Below, piece after piece: positions 45,968 to 54,433 of a DNA stretch of 64,000 bases (the first letter of the stretch is position 1; each line of letters begins with the position of its first letter). Where the stretch lies: positions 41,296 through 105,295 of the forward strand of contig CALKXE010000002.1 in NCBI GenBank assembly GCA_938003955.1. Reading direction: 5' to 3'. Source of the stretch: an uncultured Saprospiraceae bacterium. GTDB lineage: Bacteria > Bacteroidota > Bacteroidia > Chitinophagales > Saprospiraceae. The position numbers and the translations under genes are program-made. Under the pieces are notes generated by a model. It ran no database searches. It had not been told where the DNA came from and saw only the letters and a program-made list of their open reading frames with translations.

Positions 45968-46429
45968 TCACAGCTCCACCTCCTGCTCTGCAAATGGATT
46001 CAACTTAGCTCCATCCTCATCCGCTTCAGCAATTAAAGTAAACTCAGATTTTACTTTTCTCATAAACTTTGCGAAACTAACAAAAGGCCTTTTAAGGATA
46101 CTGCCTGAAGCCATCTTGTCCATTTCGGATTGAGCAATCTCATACATTATAGAAAATGGAACTTCTACTATCTCTTCCGGTGAAATGACAAATGAATCAG
46201 ACAGCTCTAATTGAGCAATAGTGTATTCATCGACCAATCTATCCTTACCTCTTCCTCTTGAGTACTTTTCTATTATCTTGACAGTAATCCCTTTCACAAC
46301 ACTTTCCCTTTTTGTTGTGAATTTTAAATTACCAGTGATTACTTTCTCCTCTTTATCTATAGGAAGTTTGATATACATCTCAACTTTAACCCCTTCTATT
46401 CCTAGTACTCTTTTTAGCTTACCTAACAT
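45968..46429 (-). CDS. Spo0M-like arrestin-fold protein
   Basis: 153 residues, beta-rich, without signal peptide. The N-terminal half VKVEMYIKLPIDKEEKVI, GNLKFTTKRESVVKGITVKI and later SPEEIVEVPFSIMYEI fit the arrestin-like fold of SpoOM proteins, which is widespread outside spore formers. Function is not known. The C-terminus is acidic. Single gene; its stop codon touches an inverted repeat array. Confidence 0.65.
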   Translation of the reverse strand: MLGKLKRVLGIEGVKVEMYIKLPIDKEEKVITGNLKFTTKRESVVKGITVKIIEKYSRGRGKDRLVDEYTIAQLELSDSFVISPEEIVEVPFSIMYEIAQSEMDKMASGSILKRPFVSFAKFMRKVKSEFTLIAEADEDGAKLNPFAEQEVEL

Positions 46430-46711
46430 AAATATTTGTTTTATGGAGGTTATACTTCCTCCGCTACTATCAAAAGTGCAAAGATTGTACTAGAAGTTCC
46501 ATATTTATCTTCGAATAGATATAAAAAGTAGACGGAAGATATGTTATATCTCTATTTCAAAAGTACAAAATCAATAAAACAGACTGGTGAAAAGATCTTA
46601 AACTTTGACTACACCACCGCAATCGAATGACACAATCGCCAATACTCCCCCAATCTAAGCATCGGAAATAGGACCTTTTTTGTGACAAGGCGTTATATGC
46701 AAATTTAAATA
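46430..46711. other. Short intergenic region, nothing clear
   Basis: 282 bases. It contains GGAGGTTATACTTCCTCC near 46445, an inverted repeat upstream of the Spo0M-like gene that could be an operator, and otherwise nothing. Confidence 0.3.
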
Positions 46712-47512
46712 TCAACATCCTTCTACTCCAAAAAAGAAAACTAACTCTTGATCTACTTTTGCTCCGCTTCCATTTGATGCAGGCGTCCATTGCCCAGGAA
46801 TAGTCTCTATTGTCTCAACTAGAACTTTATCAACGGACTCATAACCTGAGGTAGATGTAAGGGATACATTAGAGATGAATCCTTCTTTTGTTACAGTGAA
46901 CCTTACCTTTCCTGCCTTAAGGCCATCTTTAGTGATGACTTTTACATCTTCTTTACTCTTCGTTTTTAAGTGTTTGATTAGTGCCTCATAACCATCATTA
47001 TAGATAGCTTGCTGATCAGGTACTACACTGATAAAATATGTCAAATAGTTATAATCTCGCAAACCACTTTTGTTTTCATAGTCTGATCGAATATAGATAT
47101 TTCCAGAATCGTTTGTAGATTGGATAAGATTGATCTGTTCTGTTGTCAAAACCTCGTTATTAGACATTGCTCGACGATCTGTTTCCACATGATCATCTAA
47201 AATGGATACTCTAGCGTAGTAATATGAATCTATCAAATCTGTTGCCCCTTTAGGAAGTATGTCAATGATGGTTTTTGCGTTATCCAAATCAGTTTTTGAA
47301 ATTGTAGCTAAAAATCTAGATTCTACTTTATATAACAAGTCCTCAGGCTTTAATATATTGATAAAAGATAAAGGACTCTTCGAAAATTCTTGATTTGATG
47401 CAATAGGTGTTGCATCTATCTTACAATTAGACTCGTTCGGAGTCATTAACTTGAAAGCCATAAAACTTAATCCTGCAATCAATAAACTGAGTAATAATAA
47501 ATTCTTTCTCAT
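46712..47512 (-). CDS. Membrane-anchored protein with TonB-C-like domain
   Basis: 266 residues. One N-terminal helix or signal (LLLLSLLIAGLSFMAFKLM), a helical middle, and a C-terminal ~90-residue TonB-like domain: GKVRFTVTKEGFISNVSL, SGYESVDKVLVETIETIPG, QWTPASNGSG, ELVFFFGVEGC. Such 'energy transducer TonB' proteins in Bacteroidota often lack the proline-rich arm and may not power TonB receptors. The gene is preceded by a long palindrome over its -7 box, so it is probably regulated. The target of the domain is unknown. Confidence 0.65.
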   Translation of the reverse strand: MRKNLLLLSLLIAGLSFMAFKLMTPNESNCKIDATPIASNQEFSKSPLSFINILKPEDLLYKVESRFLATISKTDLDNAKTIIDILPKGATDLIDSYYYARVSILDDHVETDRRAMSNNEVLTTEQINLIQSTNDSGNIYIRSDYENKSGLRDYNYLTYFISVVPDQQAIYNDGYEALIKHLKTKSKEDVKVITKDGLKAGKVRFTVTKEGFISNVSLTSTSGYESVDKVLVETIETIPGQWTPASNGSGAKVDQELVFFFGVEGC

Positions 47513-47525
47513 AATATATTTGTTT

Positions 47526-47557
47526 AGTACAATTCAAATGTATGCTTGAATTGTACT
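47526..47557 (-). promoter_or_regulatory. Operator-like palindrome over the promoter of the TonB-C-like gene
   Basis: AGTACAATTCAA (47526-47537) / TTGAATTGTACT (47546-47557), a perfect 12-bp inverted repeat with an 8-base spacer. On the minus strand it contains the -7-like box TACATTTG (47535-47542), 22 bases before the start codon. Confidence 0.65.
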
Positions 47558-47639
47558 ACCTGCCGCAGAACAAATGTAAAATGATGTAAAGCTAAATGTA
47601 AAGAATTGAAAATGTGCCACTTCCCCTTTTTTAAAAAGC

Positions 47640-49292
47640 CTATTCAACTACAAATAATTTTCTTATTTTCTCATTAAATACAATCACATAAACACCTTTA
47701 TCAAAAGAAGAAACATTTATTATTTCAGAATTCCGCTTCGTAATAATTGACAATATTTCTCTCCCCATCAAATCAAATATCACAATATTTTTCACTTCAA
47801 AATTTGACCATTCGATATTCAATTTTGTTGTAACTGGATTAGGAAATACTTTCAAATCAATTTCGAGTACATTATCAACCGCAGTAAGAGAATCACAAAA
47901 TGCTACGTTTGGATCTAGCTCAATAAATCCTTTAGACGATAAATCTCGCCCCTCAAAAGCTTCATATTCTGGTGGATATTTAAATGCTCGAAATGTAAGA
48001 TTTTGCCAATAAGGAATCTCTGAACCTTGAGGCATTCTAAAACCATTTTTGATAGGCACCTTATATTCCCATACTATCTCATTTTCAGAAGTTAATTCCA
48101 TTAGATAACCTTGTCCACCGCTGCAGCCAAGTATATTCCCATTTGGTAATAACTGAACGCTAGACAGACCACGAGAAAAGAACTTCTCTGGTTCCGGATG
48201 GGTAATAGAATTTTCAAAAATCGTGGGTAAAAATACTCCACCTTCTTGATTATAAGACTTACTATCTTGATTCCATGGATTTTCGATTATCTCCATTTTA
48301 GATATATCCCCTTCTACTCTATTATTAAAAATTAGGATGTCATTATAATGAGGATGATCAGGTGATAAAAAATCATTTGCCCAATGCGTATCATGAGGGA
48401 AGAAAAGCATCTTATCGTCCTCCGTTCCTCTTTTGTATGCAAGTGGATTCCCTACCCTATATAGTAGATCCCCTCCTTTACCATAATCTCCACCACTATG
48501 CCCAGCAGCTTCTTCAATTGTCGTTGAATGATCAATAATCCATAATTCATTAAAGTACGGAACACATAACATTATTTGATCTAATCCCTCATGGTAATCT
48601 ATCGCATTTACATGTAACCAATCCCAATCAAGAGGACCAATATTTTCTGCATAGTTAATGTCAATTAATTCTGGATGGTCACTTACATTACCGTAGTTTA
48701 ATTTACTAGCGTCTACATCTTGAATCAGATGATCCCACACATGCCATTCCCATACCTTTTCGTTCGTTTCTGTATTGATCTCAAAAATATAGTCAGGGTA
48801 TAGAACATCGGAAGTCATCGTCTCAGCTAACCTACCATTTGCCAGCGCTTCATCTTTATCTCGCCTCTCCCATGCAATCATCACTATGTTCCCGTTAGGC
48901 AGAATTTCAACATCATGATGCAATCTTTCGTTCTCAGTATTTAATTCGTAAGACCATAATAACTCGTTATCCCAAGACAAGATTTCTATGAAGTACTCTC
49001 CACCTCCCGTACCAATAGATCCACTGTTGTGCTTTTTACATTTCACGAGGTTACCATTCGCTAGCAGATAGACTGCATTATTGGGCACATACTTCGTATC
49101 ATCTTCCCATTCGTGGACAATCTCACCACAATTATTGATCAAAAATACTGTTGATTGATCCCTAGGAAAAATTAGCGTATATCCCTCATAAGTTAGATTC
49201 TGCTTATATGAAAGTAAGCCAATCGTTTGGTTTTGTGATATGGATATTTGAAAAAACAGGAATATAATTAGAGTCGTTATGAGTACTTTCAT
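47640..49292 (-). CDS. Arylsulfotransferase (ASST)-like secreted protein with T9SS type A domain
   Basis: 550 residues from MKVLITTLIIFLFFQISIS, a signal peptide; an ATG 14 codons earlier has no signal. Beta-propeller repeats with the ASST pattern: IFPRDQSTVFLINNCGEIVH, NAVYLLANGNLVKCKKHNSG, RLHHDVEILPNGNIVMIAWE, FFPHDTHWANDF, SSVQLLPNGNILGCSGGQGY. Histidines in these motifs (LHHDVE, FPHDTH) match the active-site His of aryl-sulfate sulfotransferases. The last ~75 residues (VFPNPVTTKLNIEWSNFEVK ... GVYVIVFNEKIRKLFVVE) are a T9SS type A sorting domain, so it is exported to the surface. The substrate is unknown. Confidence 0.85.
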   Translation of the reverse strand: MKVLITTLIIFLFFQISISQNQTIGLLSYKQNLTYEGYTLIFPRDQSTVFLINNCGEIVHEWEDDTKYVPNNAVYLLANGNLVKCKKHNSGSIGTGGGEYFIEILSWDNELLWSYELNTENERLHHDVEILPNGNIVMIAWERRDKDEALANGRLAETMTSDVLYPDYIFEINTETNEKVWEWHVWDHLIQDVDASKLNYGNVSDHPELIDINYAENIGPLDWDWLHVNAIDYHEGLDQIMLCVPYFNELWIIDHSTTIEEAAGHSGGDYGKGGDLLYRVGNPLAYKRGTEDDKMLFFPHDTHWANDFLSPDHPHYNDILIFNNRVEGDISKMEIIENPWNQDSKSYNQEGGVFLPTIFENSITHPEPEKFFSRGLSSVQLLPNGNILGCSGGQGYLMELTSENEIVWEYKVPIKNGFRMPQGSEIPYWQNLTFRAFKYPPEYEAFEGRDLSSKGFIELDPNVAFCDSLTAVDNVLEIDLKVFPNPVTTKLNIEWSNFEVKNIVIFDLMGREILSIITKRNSEIINVSSFDKGVYVIVFNEKIRKLFVVE

Positions 49293-49375
49293 TTTGTGTA
49301 ATTGGTTATTTGATAGTGAAAATAAACAAATCACTAATAATGATTAAGTTAAGTGATTTTCGCCAAAAAGACTTT

Positions 49376-49867
49376 TTATTCGGTGGACTTCTTCAAAGTA
49401 GTTGCGTGATCTTTAGTAACATACCATTTATTATCAGCCTCTTTTTGTAATACATAACTTACTATCATATGATTCATATATGGCTTTCCATTTCTGTCAG
49501 GCTCTTCATATATAGCTTCCGTAGTAGCTGTACCGATATACTCTCCTACATCCATGTTCAGAATCTTAGTCTTCATTGTCCAAGTAGTATCCTTGAACCA
49601 TCCTTCGTGAAAATTCACAAATTCATCGACTTTATACGTTGTCTCAGTACTCGATAATATGAGCTCCATTTTTCCAGAAGGAGACATTGTTGATTTTAAT
49701 AAATCCAGATTCTTAGTTTCGATCGAGGTTAGTAAGTTTTCAAGCGTTTCTGTAATCTGCGTCCTATTTACTGTTGAATCAAAAGGTGTATCTGATTTTT
49801 CATCATTGCAGGAAACAAGTATAAAAAGAGAAAATATTAGCAACATAAAATTGGTGGTATTCTTCAT
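49376..49867 (-). CDS. SnoaL/NTF2-like lipoprotein
   Basis: 163 residues. Lipoprotein signal NFMLLIFSLFILVSCND. The mature part has the NTF2/SnoaL cone-fold pattern: ETLENLLTSIETKNLDLLKS, VDEFVNFHEGWFKDTTWTMK, EAIYEEPDRNGKPYMNHMIV, QKEADNKWYVTKDHAT. Such domains hold small ligands or have lost activity; no catalytic residue is evident. It is likely periplasmic. Its upstream neighbour is the MarR/SRPBCC pair on the same strand but 86 bases away, so cotranscription is possible. Confidence 0.75.
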   Translation of the reverse strand: MKNTTNFMLLIFSLFILVSCNDEKSDTPFDSTVNRTQITETLENLLTSIETKNLDLLKSTMSPSGKMELILSSTETTYKVDEFVNFHEGWFKDTTWTMKTKILNMDVGEYIGTATTEAIYEEPDRNGKPYMNHMIVSYVLQKEADNKWYVTKDHATTLKKSTE

Positions 49868-49952
49868 GCATTAATGTTTAAAATGATTTTCCTTTTAATT
49901 AATATGGTTTTTGTTCATAGAATATATTAGCTAAAATATAAAGCTCCTATAT

Positions 49953-50396
49953 TCATTTTCCTTTCAATAAATATAATAATTCTTTATTGAAAGAATCGAT
50001 ATTTTTCAAATTAGCGAAGAATGACTTGTCAAAATTCTCTACTGACTTGACTGCCTTCTTCAACAGTGCCTTACCCGTATTAGTAACTTTTAGCGTTTTA
50101 GCCCTTGTATCTGTCTCATGTTCTTTTCTTGAAACGAATTCCTTTTTCAGCAAAGCTTTGATAATATTGGAAGTCAACATTTTATCAATTCCTACTTGGT
50201 TCGCAATATCCATTTGCGTTACATTATCATTTTCGAACCCCATATAAAAGGTATTTGCCAGTACTACGAATTGTCCATGCGAGAGATCAAACTCCGATAA
50301 TATTATTTTAATCTCTCGTTGCCAATAATTATTAACCTTCCATAGTAGAAACCCAGGACTTTGACTTGGCGACTCAAATTGAAACACTTTGCTCAT
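49953..50396 (-). CDS. MarR family transcriptional regulator
   Basis: 147 residues. The winged HTH is VTQMDIANQVGIDKMLTSNI (recognition helix), followed by wing EHETDTRAKTLKVTNTGKAL. N-terminal LLWKVNNYWQREIKIILSEF forms the dimer helix. It overlaps the SRPBCC gene by 4 bases (ATGA), and the promoter of that gene contains a long palindrome, the likely binding site: classical autoregulation. The inducer is unknown. Confidence 0.88.
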   Translation of the reverse strand: MSKVFQFESPSQSPGFLLWKVNNYWQREIKIILSEFDLSHGQFVVLANTFYMGFENDNVTQMDIANQVGIDKMLTSNIIKALLKKEFVSRKEHETDTRAKTLKVTNTGKALLKKAVKSVENFDKSFFANLKNIDSFNKELLYLLKGK

Positions 50397-50818
50397 ACTT
50401 GTTTATTTTGGGCTACAGTAACTAATTCGTTTAATGCTTTGGGGAGTTCTTTTATCAGTTTATTTCCAATTACTCTTGAAAATAGAAAGGTCAACATCCC
50501 AGATATCTCCACTCTATGCGTTAAGGTTAGCTCTCCTCCTGATTCTTCTATTCTGTGAATAAAATCCATCTTCGCGAGCGGAAGGATGGATCGGCTAGTG
50601 AAACTTGCCTCCTTGGTTACTTCAACCAATTCAAAAGTTGACTTAGGTCCTCCTTTTGGTGTTATCATACCCTTTTGCCCTTGTATAAATTGACCATCTA
50701 ATACTGATGTAATTACTTGATCATCCCAAACATTCCAATTTGATACATCAGACCACACCTTCCAAATTTGTCCTTTTGAAACGTTGGTTTTTATTGTTAC
50801 TTGATTTGCCCACATCAT
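50393..50818 (-). CDS. SRPBCC (START-like) family protein
   Basis: 141 residues. The pattern VTIKTNVSKGQIWKVWSDVS, WDDQVITSVLDGQFIQGQKG and a C-terminal long helix fit the SRPBCC ligand-binding fold (polyketide cyclase type 2). Such proteins bind hydrophobic small molecules and often sit next to MarR regulators that sense the same compounds. It is the first gene of the operon and lies 25 bases from the MarR palindrome. Start at the first or the second Met. Confidence 0.82.
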   Translation of the reverse strand: MMWANQVTIKTNVSKGQIWKVWSDVSNWNVWDDQVITSVLDGQFIQGQKGMITPKGGPKSTFELVEVTKEASFTSRSILPLAKMDFIHRIEESGGELTLTHRVEISGMLTFLFSRVIGNKLIKELPKALNELVTVAQNKQV

Positions 50819-50843
50819 TTATCAATTTAATTGAAACGCAAAC

Positions 50844-50878
50844 ATAGTAAATATATTTACAGTAATTATATTTACTAT
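50844..50878 (-). promoter_or_regulatory. MarR operator over the SRPBCC-marR promoter
   Basis: ATAGTAAATATA (50844-50855) / TATATTTACTAT (50867-50878), perfect 12-bp arms. Inside, GTAAATATATTTAC (50847-50860) is a perfect 14-bp palindrome. The minus-strand -7-like box TATGTTTG (50839-50846) overlaps its edge. The ATG follows 21 bases later. Confidence 0.75.
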
Positions 50879-51127
50879 ATAATTTAATATTCTTAGCCCT
50901 ACTATATCAACTTAAGCAACTAATTATCCATGGTGCAGTATAAATTATCCAACAAAACGAGTGCATTTCAAAATCACGTTTTCAAACTATGCTAATATAA
51001 TACTTAGTCAACATCATAAAACAAATCAACAAATCAAACAAATCCACAAATCCACAAAAAGTAAAATTGAAAACCTATTCATTAAAATGAAACCAGCAAA
51101 TAACAAAATTGCTCCTTAAAATACCCC

Positions 51128-51161
51128 TGACACATTATGTCACCAATAACCTCTATATTTG
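51128..51161 (+). promoter_or_regulatory. Operator 1 and -7 box of the WYL regulator gene
   Basis: TGACA (51128-51132), CATTA, TGTCA (51138-51142), then -7 box TATATTTG (51154-51161), 26 bases from start of palindrome to box. It is preceded by CCCC. The same design recurs at 51872-51904. Confidence 0.75.
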
Positions 51162-51175
51162 ATTCAAATGATTTT

Positions 51176-51874
51176 ATGAGCCAATTGCCAAGACTAATAT
51201 CAATCTTAACCATGCTGAAGTCCAAAAGGCTGATCACTGGTAATGATATCGCTATTAAGTTTGGTGTGAGCCTACGAACGATCTATAGAGATATCAGGAA
51301 GCTGGAAGAAGCGGGTGTTCCTATAATCACAGAAGAAGGCAAAGGTTATTCAATTATGGATGGATATACTGTATCTCCTGTTCAGTTTCAGCAAGAAGAA
51401 GTGAACGCTCTAATTACCGCTGAAAAAATAATTGCCAGAACTAAAAATGAATCATTGATAGAGAACTTTGGGAATGCACTTGTCAAAATAAAGTCCACCT
51501 TCCAAAGTAATATGCAAACCAAATCCGAATTACTGGATGCTAAGATGCTCGTTTTTTCTACATCTAAGACTACTATAGAAAGCAATGCACTGTCCGCTTT
51601 GCAATCGGCAATGACTAACTTCTATATGCTTGAGATAAAATATCAAAAAGTGCATACCGGAGAAATTAGCGAAAGAGAAATAGAACCCGCAGCGATATAT
51701 TGTATAGATGAAATATGGATTGTGATCGCTTGGTGTCATCTCAGAAACCAATACCGAAATTTCAGAATCGACAAGGTGCTAGAATATAACTTATTAAACA
51801 AAAAATTTGAAGACAGAAAATTTGACCTTAGGAAATATTTTATGGATTGTCCCGAGGAATTTAGCAACCCCTGA
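51176..51874 (+). CDS. WYL-domain transcriptional regulator (YafY-like, DeoR-type HTH)
   Basis: 232 residues from MSQLPRLISILTMLKSKRLI; the earlier ATG at 51137 lies inside the operator and before the -7 box, so it cannot be the start. HTH: TGNDIAIKFGVSLRTIYRDI, then KLEEAGVPIITEEGKGYSI. The WYL ligand-sensing part is QKVHTGEISEREIEPAAIYC, VIAWCHLRNQYRNFRIDKVL. The effector is unknown. Its stop codon TGA forms the first bases of the second operator, which controls the SnoaL-like gene 70 bases downstream, so it most likely represses or activates itself and that gene. Confidence 0.88.
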   Translation: MSQLPRLISILTMLKSKRLITGNDIAIKFGVSLRTIYRDIRKLEEAGVPIITEEGKGYSIMDGYTVSPVQFQQEEVNALITAEKIIARTKNESLIENFGNALVKIKSTFQSNMQTKSELLDAKMLVFSTSKTTIESNALSALQSAMTNFYMLEIKYQKVHTGEISEREIEPAAIYCIDEIWIVIAWCHLRNQYRNFRIDKVLEYNLLNKKFEDRKFDLRKYFMDCPEEFSNP

Positions 51875-51904
51875 CACAATCTGTCATGACCAATAATATC
51901 TTTG
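51872..51904 (+). promoter_or_regulatory. Operator 2 and -7 box of the SnoaL-like gene
   Basis: TGACA (51872-51876), CAATC, TGTCA (51882-51886), then TATCTTTG (51897-51904), 25 bases from start of palindrome to box. Flanks CCCC and CCAATAA are shared with operator 1. The palindrome overlaps the stop codon of the regulator gene. Confidence 0.75.
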
Positions 51905-51946
51905 TATTATTATTCTACATTAATTAACTACTAAAACAAATTCAAC

Positions 51947-52306
51947 ATGACTACACAGGAAATCGCAACTAAGTTAGCTGATCTATGCCGTAAAGGTGAA
52001 TACGAAACTATCTACAAAGAACTCTACGCTCCTAACTGCGTAAGCATCGAACCAAAGGGTGCACCAATGGAAGTATGTGAAGGACTTGAAGCTATGGCCG
52101 CTAAAGGAAAGGCTTGGAATGAATCAATGGAGGAGTTTCATGGCTCGTCTGTAGGTGAACCAGTTGTTGCAGGTAATCACTTCTGTATGACTATGATGAT
52201 GGATGCGACATTCAAAGGAAGAGGAAGAGAAAAAATGGATGAACTATGTATGTATGAAGTACAAGATGGGAAAATCGTAAAGGAACAATTTTTCTATTCA
52301 ATGTAA
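51947..52306 (+). CDS. SnoaL-like (NTF2-fold) protein controlled by the WYL regulator
   Basis: 119 residues, no signal, so cytosolic. The pattern EIATKLADLCRKGEYETIYK, LYAPNCVSIEPKGAPMEVCE, GLEAMAAKGKAWNESMEEFH and VVAGNHFCMTMMMDATFKGR fits the SnoaL-like polyketide cyclase family. It carries three cysteines and many methionines (CMTMMMD, ELCMYEV), more than usual. No specific catalytic site is seen. It is the target gene of the upstream WYL regulator, as shown by the shared operator, and ends in a strong terminator. Confidence 0.82.
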   Translation: MTTQEIATKLADLCRKGEYETIYKELYAPNCVSIEPKGAPMEVCEGLEAMAAKGKAWNESMEEFHGSSVGEPVVAGNHFCMTMMMDATFKGRGREKMDELCMYEVQDGKIVKEQFFYSM

Positions 52307-52320
52307 TTTGATTTTTTCAA

Positions 52321-52367
52321 AATCTATATGCTGTCCATTTCATATTGGTTAGCATATAGATTTTTTT
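52321..52367 (+). terminator. Intrinsic terminator of the SnoaL-like gene
   Basis: AATCTATATGCT (52321-52332) / AGCATATAGATT (52351-52362), perfect 12-bp stem, then seven T. Confidence 0.85.
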
Positions 52368-52456
52368 ACCACGAGCCCATTCCACTTATGTCAAGAATCA
52401 GCTAGGACTCCCCTATTTTGACTTAACCATTTCATACCTAAAATTCTATTCTCAAG

Positions 52457-52996
52457 ATGACACAGCAAAAGGAATATTTCAATTATTCGAAAACTGGAGA
52501 ACTTATAAATATCCCCTCTCCTACCTCGTCGAAAGATGACTTTAATTTTTTTAAAGGGAAATGGAAAATTAAAAACAGAAGATTAAAAACAAGGTTGAAT
52601 AATTGTACCGAATGGATTGAATTTGACGCCGATCAAGAAATGAAAATAATGTTACATGGTCTTGGAAATATAGATCATTTCTATGCTACTTTCGACGACA
52701 AACCATTTGAAGGTATGTCACTTAGATTTTTTGATACACAAACAAAGCTATGGAGTATTTATTGGTCTGATGTCACAAAAACTGGAGTTCTGGAAGAGCC
52801 TGTTCTAGGTTCATTTTACGGAGACTTAGGCGTATTCTATACTAAACATCTTTTTGAAGGCAAAGAAGTATTGATGAAATTTGAGTGGGACAAATCGGAT
52901 CCAAACAACCCAATATGGAGGCAAGGGTTTTCAGAAGATGATGGCAAAACCTGGGAATGGAATTGGTATATGTATGCGTCTAGAGTTATTGATTAG
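52457..52996 (+). CDS. DUF1579-like lipocalin-fold protein
   Basis: 179 residues, no signal. The pattern FNFFKGKWKIKNRRLKTRLN, CTEWIEFDADQEMKIMLHGL, SLRFFDTQTKLWSIYWSDVT and FSEDDGKTWEWNWYMYASR matches a widespread beta-barrel family near DUF1579; function is not known. In other bacteria similar genes stand next to regulators of the DeoR/WYL type (recalled). The start codon follows only 150 bases after the SnoaL terminator; no operator copy is visible in front of it. Confidence 0.6.
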   Translation: MTQQKEYFNYSKTGELINIPSPTSSKDDFNFFKGKWKIKNRRLKTRLNNCTEWIEFDADQEMKIMLHGLGNIDHFYATFDDKPFEGMSLRFFDTQTKLWSIYWSDVTKTGVLEEPVLGSFYGDLGVFYTKHLFEGKEVLMKFEWDKSDPNNPIWRQGFSEDDGKTWEWNWYMYASRVID

Positions 52997-53720
52997 ATGA
53001 GGATTGCAACAATCTAGATTTGATGACATAATTCCTAGAGTTGGTAAATATAACGATAAACGTATATCCAATATAAATATAAAGGCAATTCCTAATGGCC
53101 CCTACTTTCTAATATTGAAATATCTTTCTTTTAGCCAGGAATATTCAGGAGTAAGCTAAATTTGGCAAAAGGGAAAATGAAGTTATTGTGATTGTTGGCA
53201 TTTAGATTTTTAGGAAATAATTGATTAAAATCTGTTAAGAAGCTCTAAACAGCCCACGAATGTACCATTCGCTACACTGTTCAACGACTGTTTGAACGCA
53301 GTGAGTTTTAGAGGTTTAAGATTTTGGTTGATTATTTGCGTTAAGAAAATCTTCAAGCCTTGGGACAAGAGATGGTACAAGGGATGGTTTTCGAAGAAAA
53401 CACCCGATGCGTAGCAAACACTCGATTTTTGTTTCGTTTTTGACCAAAGGTTTGCGCTAGTAAGCGCTGTAGCTAAGCCAAAAATGAAAGCCCAAGCGGC
53501 GAGCTGAAAGTTCAATTGAAAAACATTACCTCGTATTTACGTATAATCATAGAAAAACAGTGGATTTATTCAGAAGTAAATAACCGATTAACCTTATAAT
53601 TAAAGGATATTCAATACTACGGAATATCTCTAGCCAATCTATAATTCAAAAAAATGTGGTTAGATAGGTTTTATAAATCAACATGCAAATCTAATTAGGT
53701 TTCATGTAATGCCAGAGACT
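52997..53720. other. Intergenic region holding a dispersed repeat
   Basis: 724 bases without a convincing gene. The centre is the repeat at 53221-53520; the remainder is AT-rich with nothing recognised. Confidence 0.5.
53221..53520 (-). repeat. Dispersed Bacteroidota repeat element containing a 96-codon frame
   Basis: The base composition is visibly higher in GC than the flanks. The minus frame (FQLAAWAFIFGLATALTSAN, KTKQKSSVCYASGVFFENHP) reads like a protein and I recall nearly the same words in short predicted proteins of unrelated Bacteroidota, which suggests a conserved repeat or RNA-like element rather than a normal gene. No signal peptide, start region or neighbours support translation. 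Confidence 0.5.
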
Positions 53721-54179
53721 TTAATTTCTAATCAAAGAAATTATAGTAATGTAGATCCTCTCAAACCACATATGCAGATTGAAAATAAAAACAATAAGTA
53801 AGGCCAAGTTGATATTTATTCTATTCTTTTTTCGCCAAAAAAACTGAGTTAGCAATAAGGGAATCCACATCATCCCTAAATATATCATCCAATAAGGACC
53901 AAGTGCTCGACTTAAAAAGGAAAATTGTTCATAGATATAGCCAGCATACAATGCCACTACTAATTCTACAAAATATGATCCTAGCAATACAGTACTTAAA
54001 ATACAAAATACTAAGTTAGCAATATTTAAAGCTGCCTGATATTTCTCTTTTTTAATTTTAAATACCTTAATCGCAATGAGCCAAACAAACAAAACGATTG
54101 CTATTATTGATAATAGCTTACCTGATACATAGTAGATCGGGTTGATAGTGGTATGCCAGCCTGGTAAGACATCATACAT
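53721..54179 (-). CDS. Small membrane protein of unknown function, four helices
   Basis: 152 residues. Four hydrophobic segments: VSGKLLSIIAIVLFVWLIAI, ALNIANLVFCILSTVLLGSY, FVELVVALYAGYI plus LGPYWMIYLGMMWIPLLLTQ, and NLALLIVFIFNLHMWFERIY. Loops are short and basic (KVFKIKKEKYQA, RKKNRI). No family is recognised; it may belong to a small membrane protein group of Bacteroidota. Single gene in an accessory region. Confidence 0.6.
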   Translation of the reverse strand: MYDVLPGWHTTINPIYYVSGKLLSIIAIVLFVWLIAIKVFKIKKEKYQAALNIANLVFCILSTVLLGSYFVELVVALYAGYIYEQFSFLSRALGPYWMIYLGMMWIPLLLTQFFWRKKNRININLALLIVFIFNLHMWFERIYITIISLIRN

Positions 54180-54433
54180 AGATGAAGATTTTTCTCAAAA
54201 TTAATGAAAGAATCATAGTTGCCAATAATAATCAGGAAGGCTATTTTAAATATTTTTGATTTTGTGTTGAAAACTAATTCCAAAGAGATTTGAATTCCAC
54301 TTAAACCCCAAGGTTTTTTTCAACTATTTCCTTTGTCAAATTTGATCATTTCTTTGGTAAATAAATGAAGCTAGAGTTTCCTGTCGTACACCAGTAAAAA
54401 TAAAATTCAAAACCTAATCGTTTTATTCCACAA

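Noticed and set aside
46557..46790. A 77-codon minus frame
   Set aside because: Overlaps the TonB-C-like gene in another frame and looks random.
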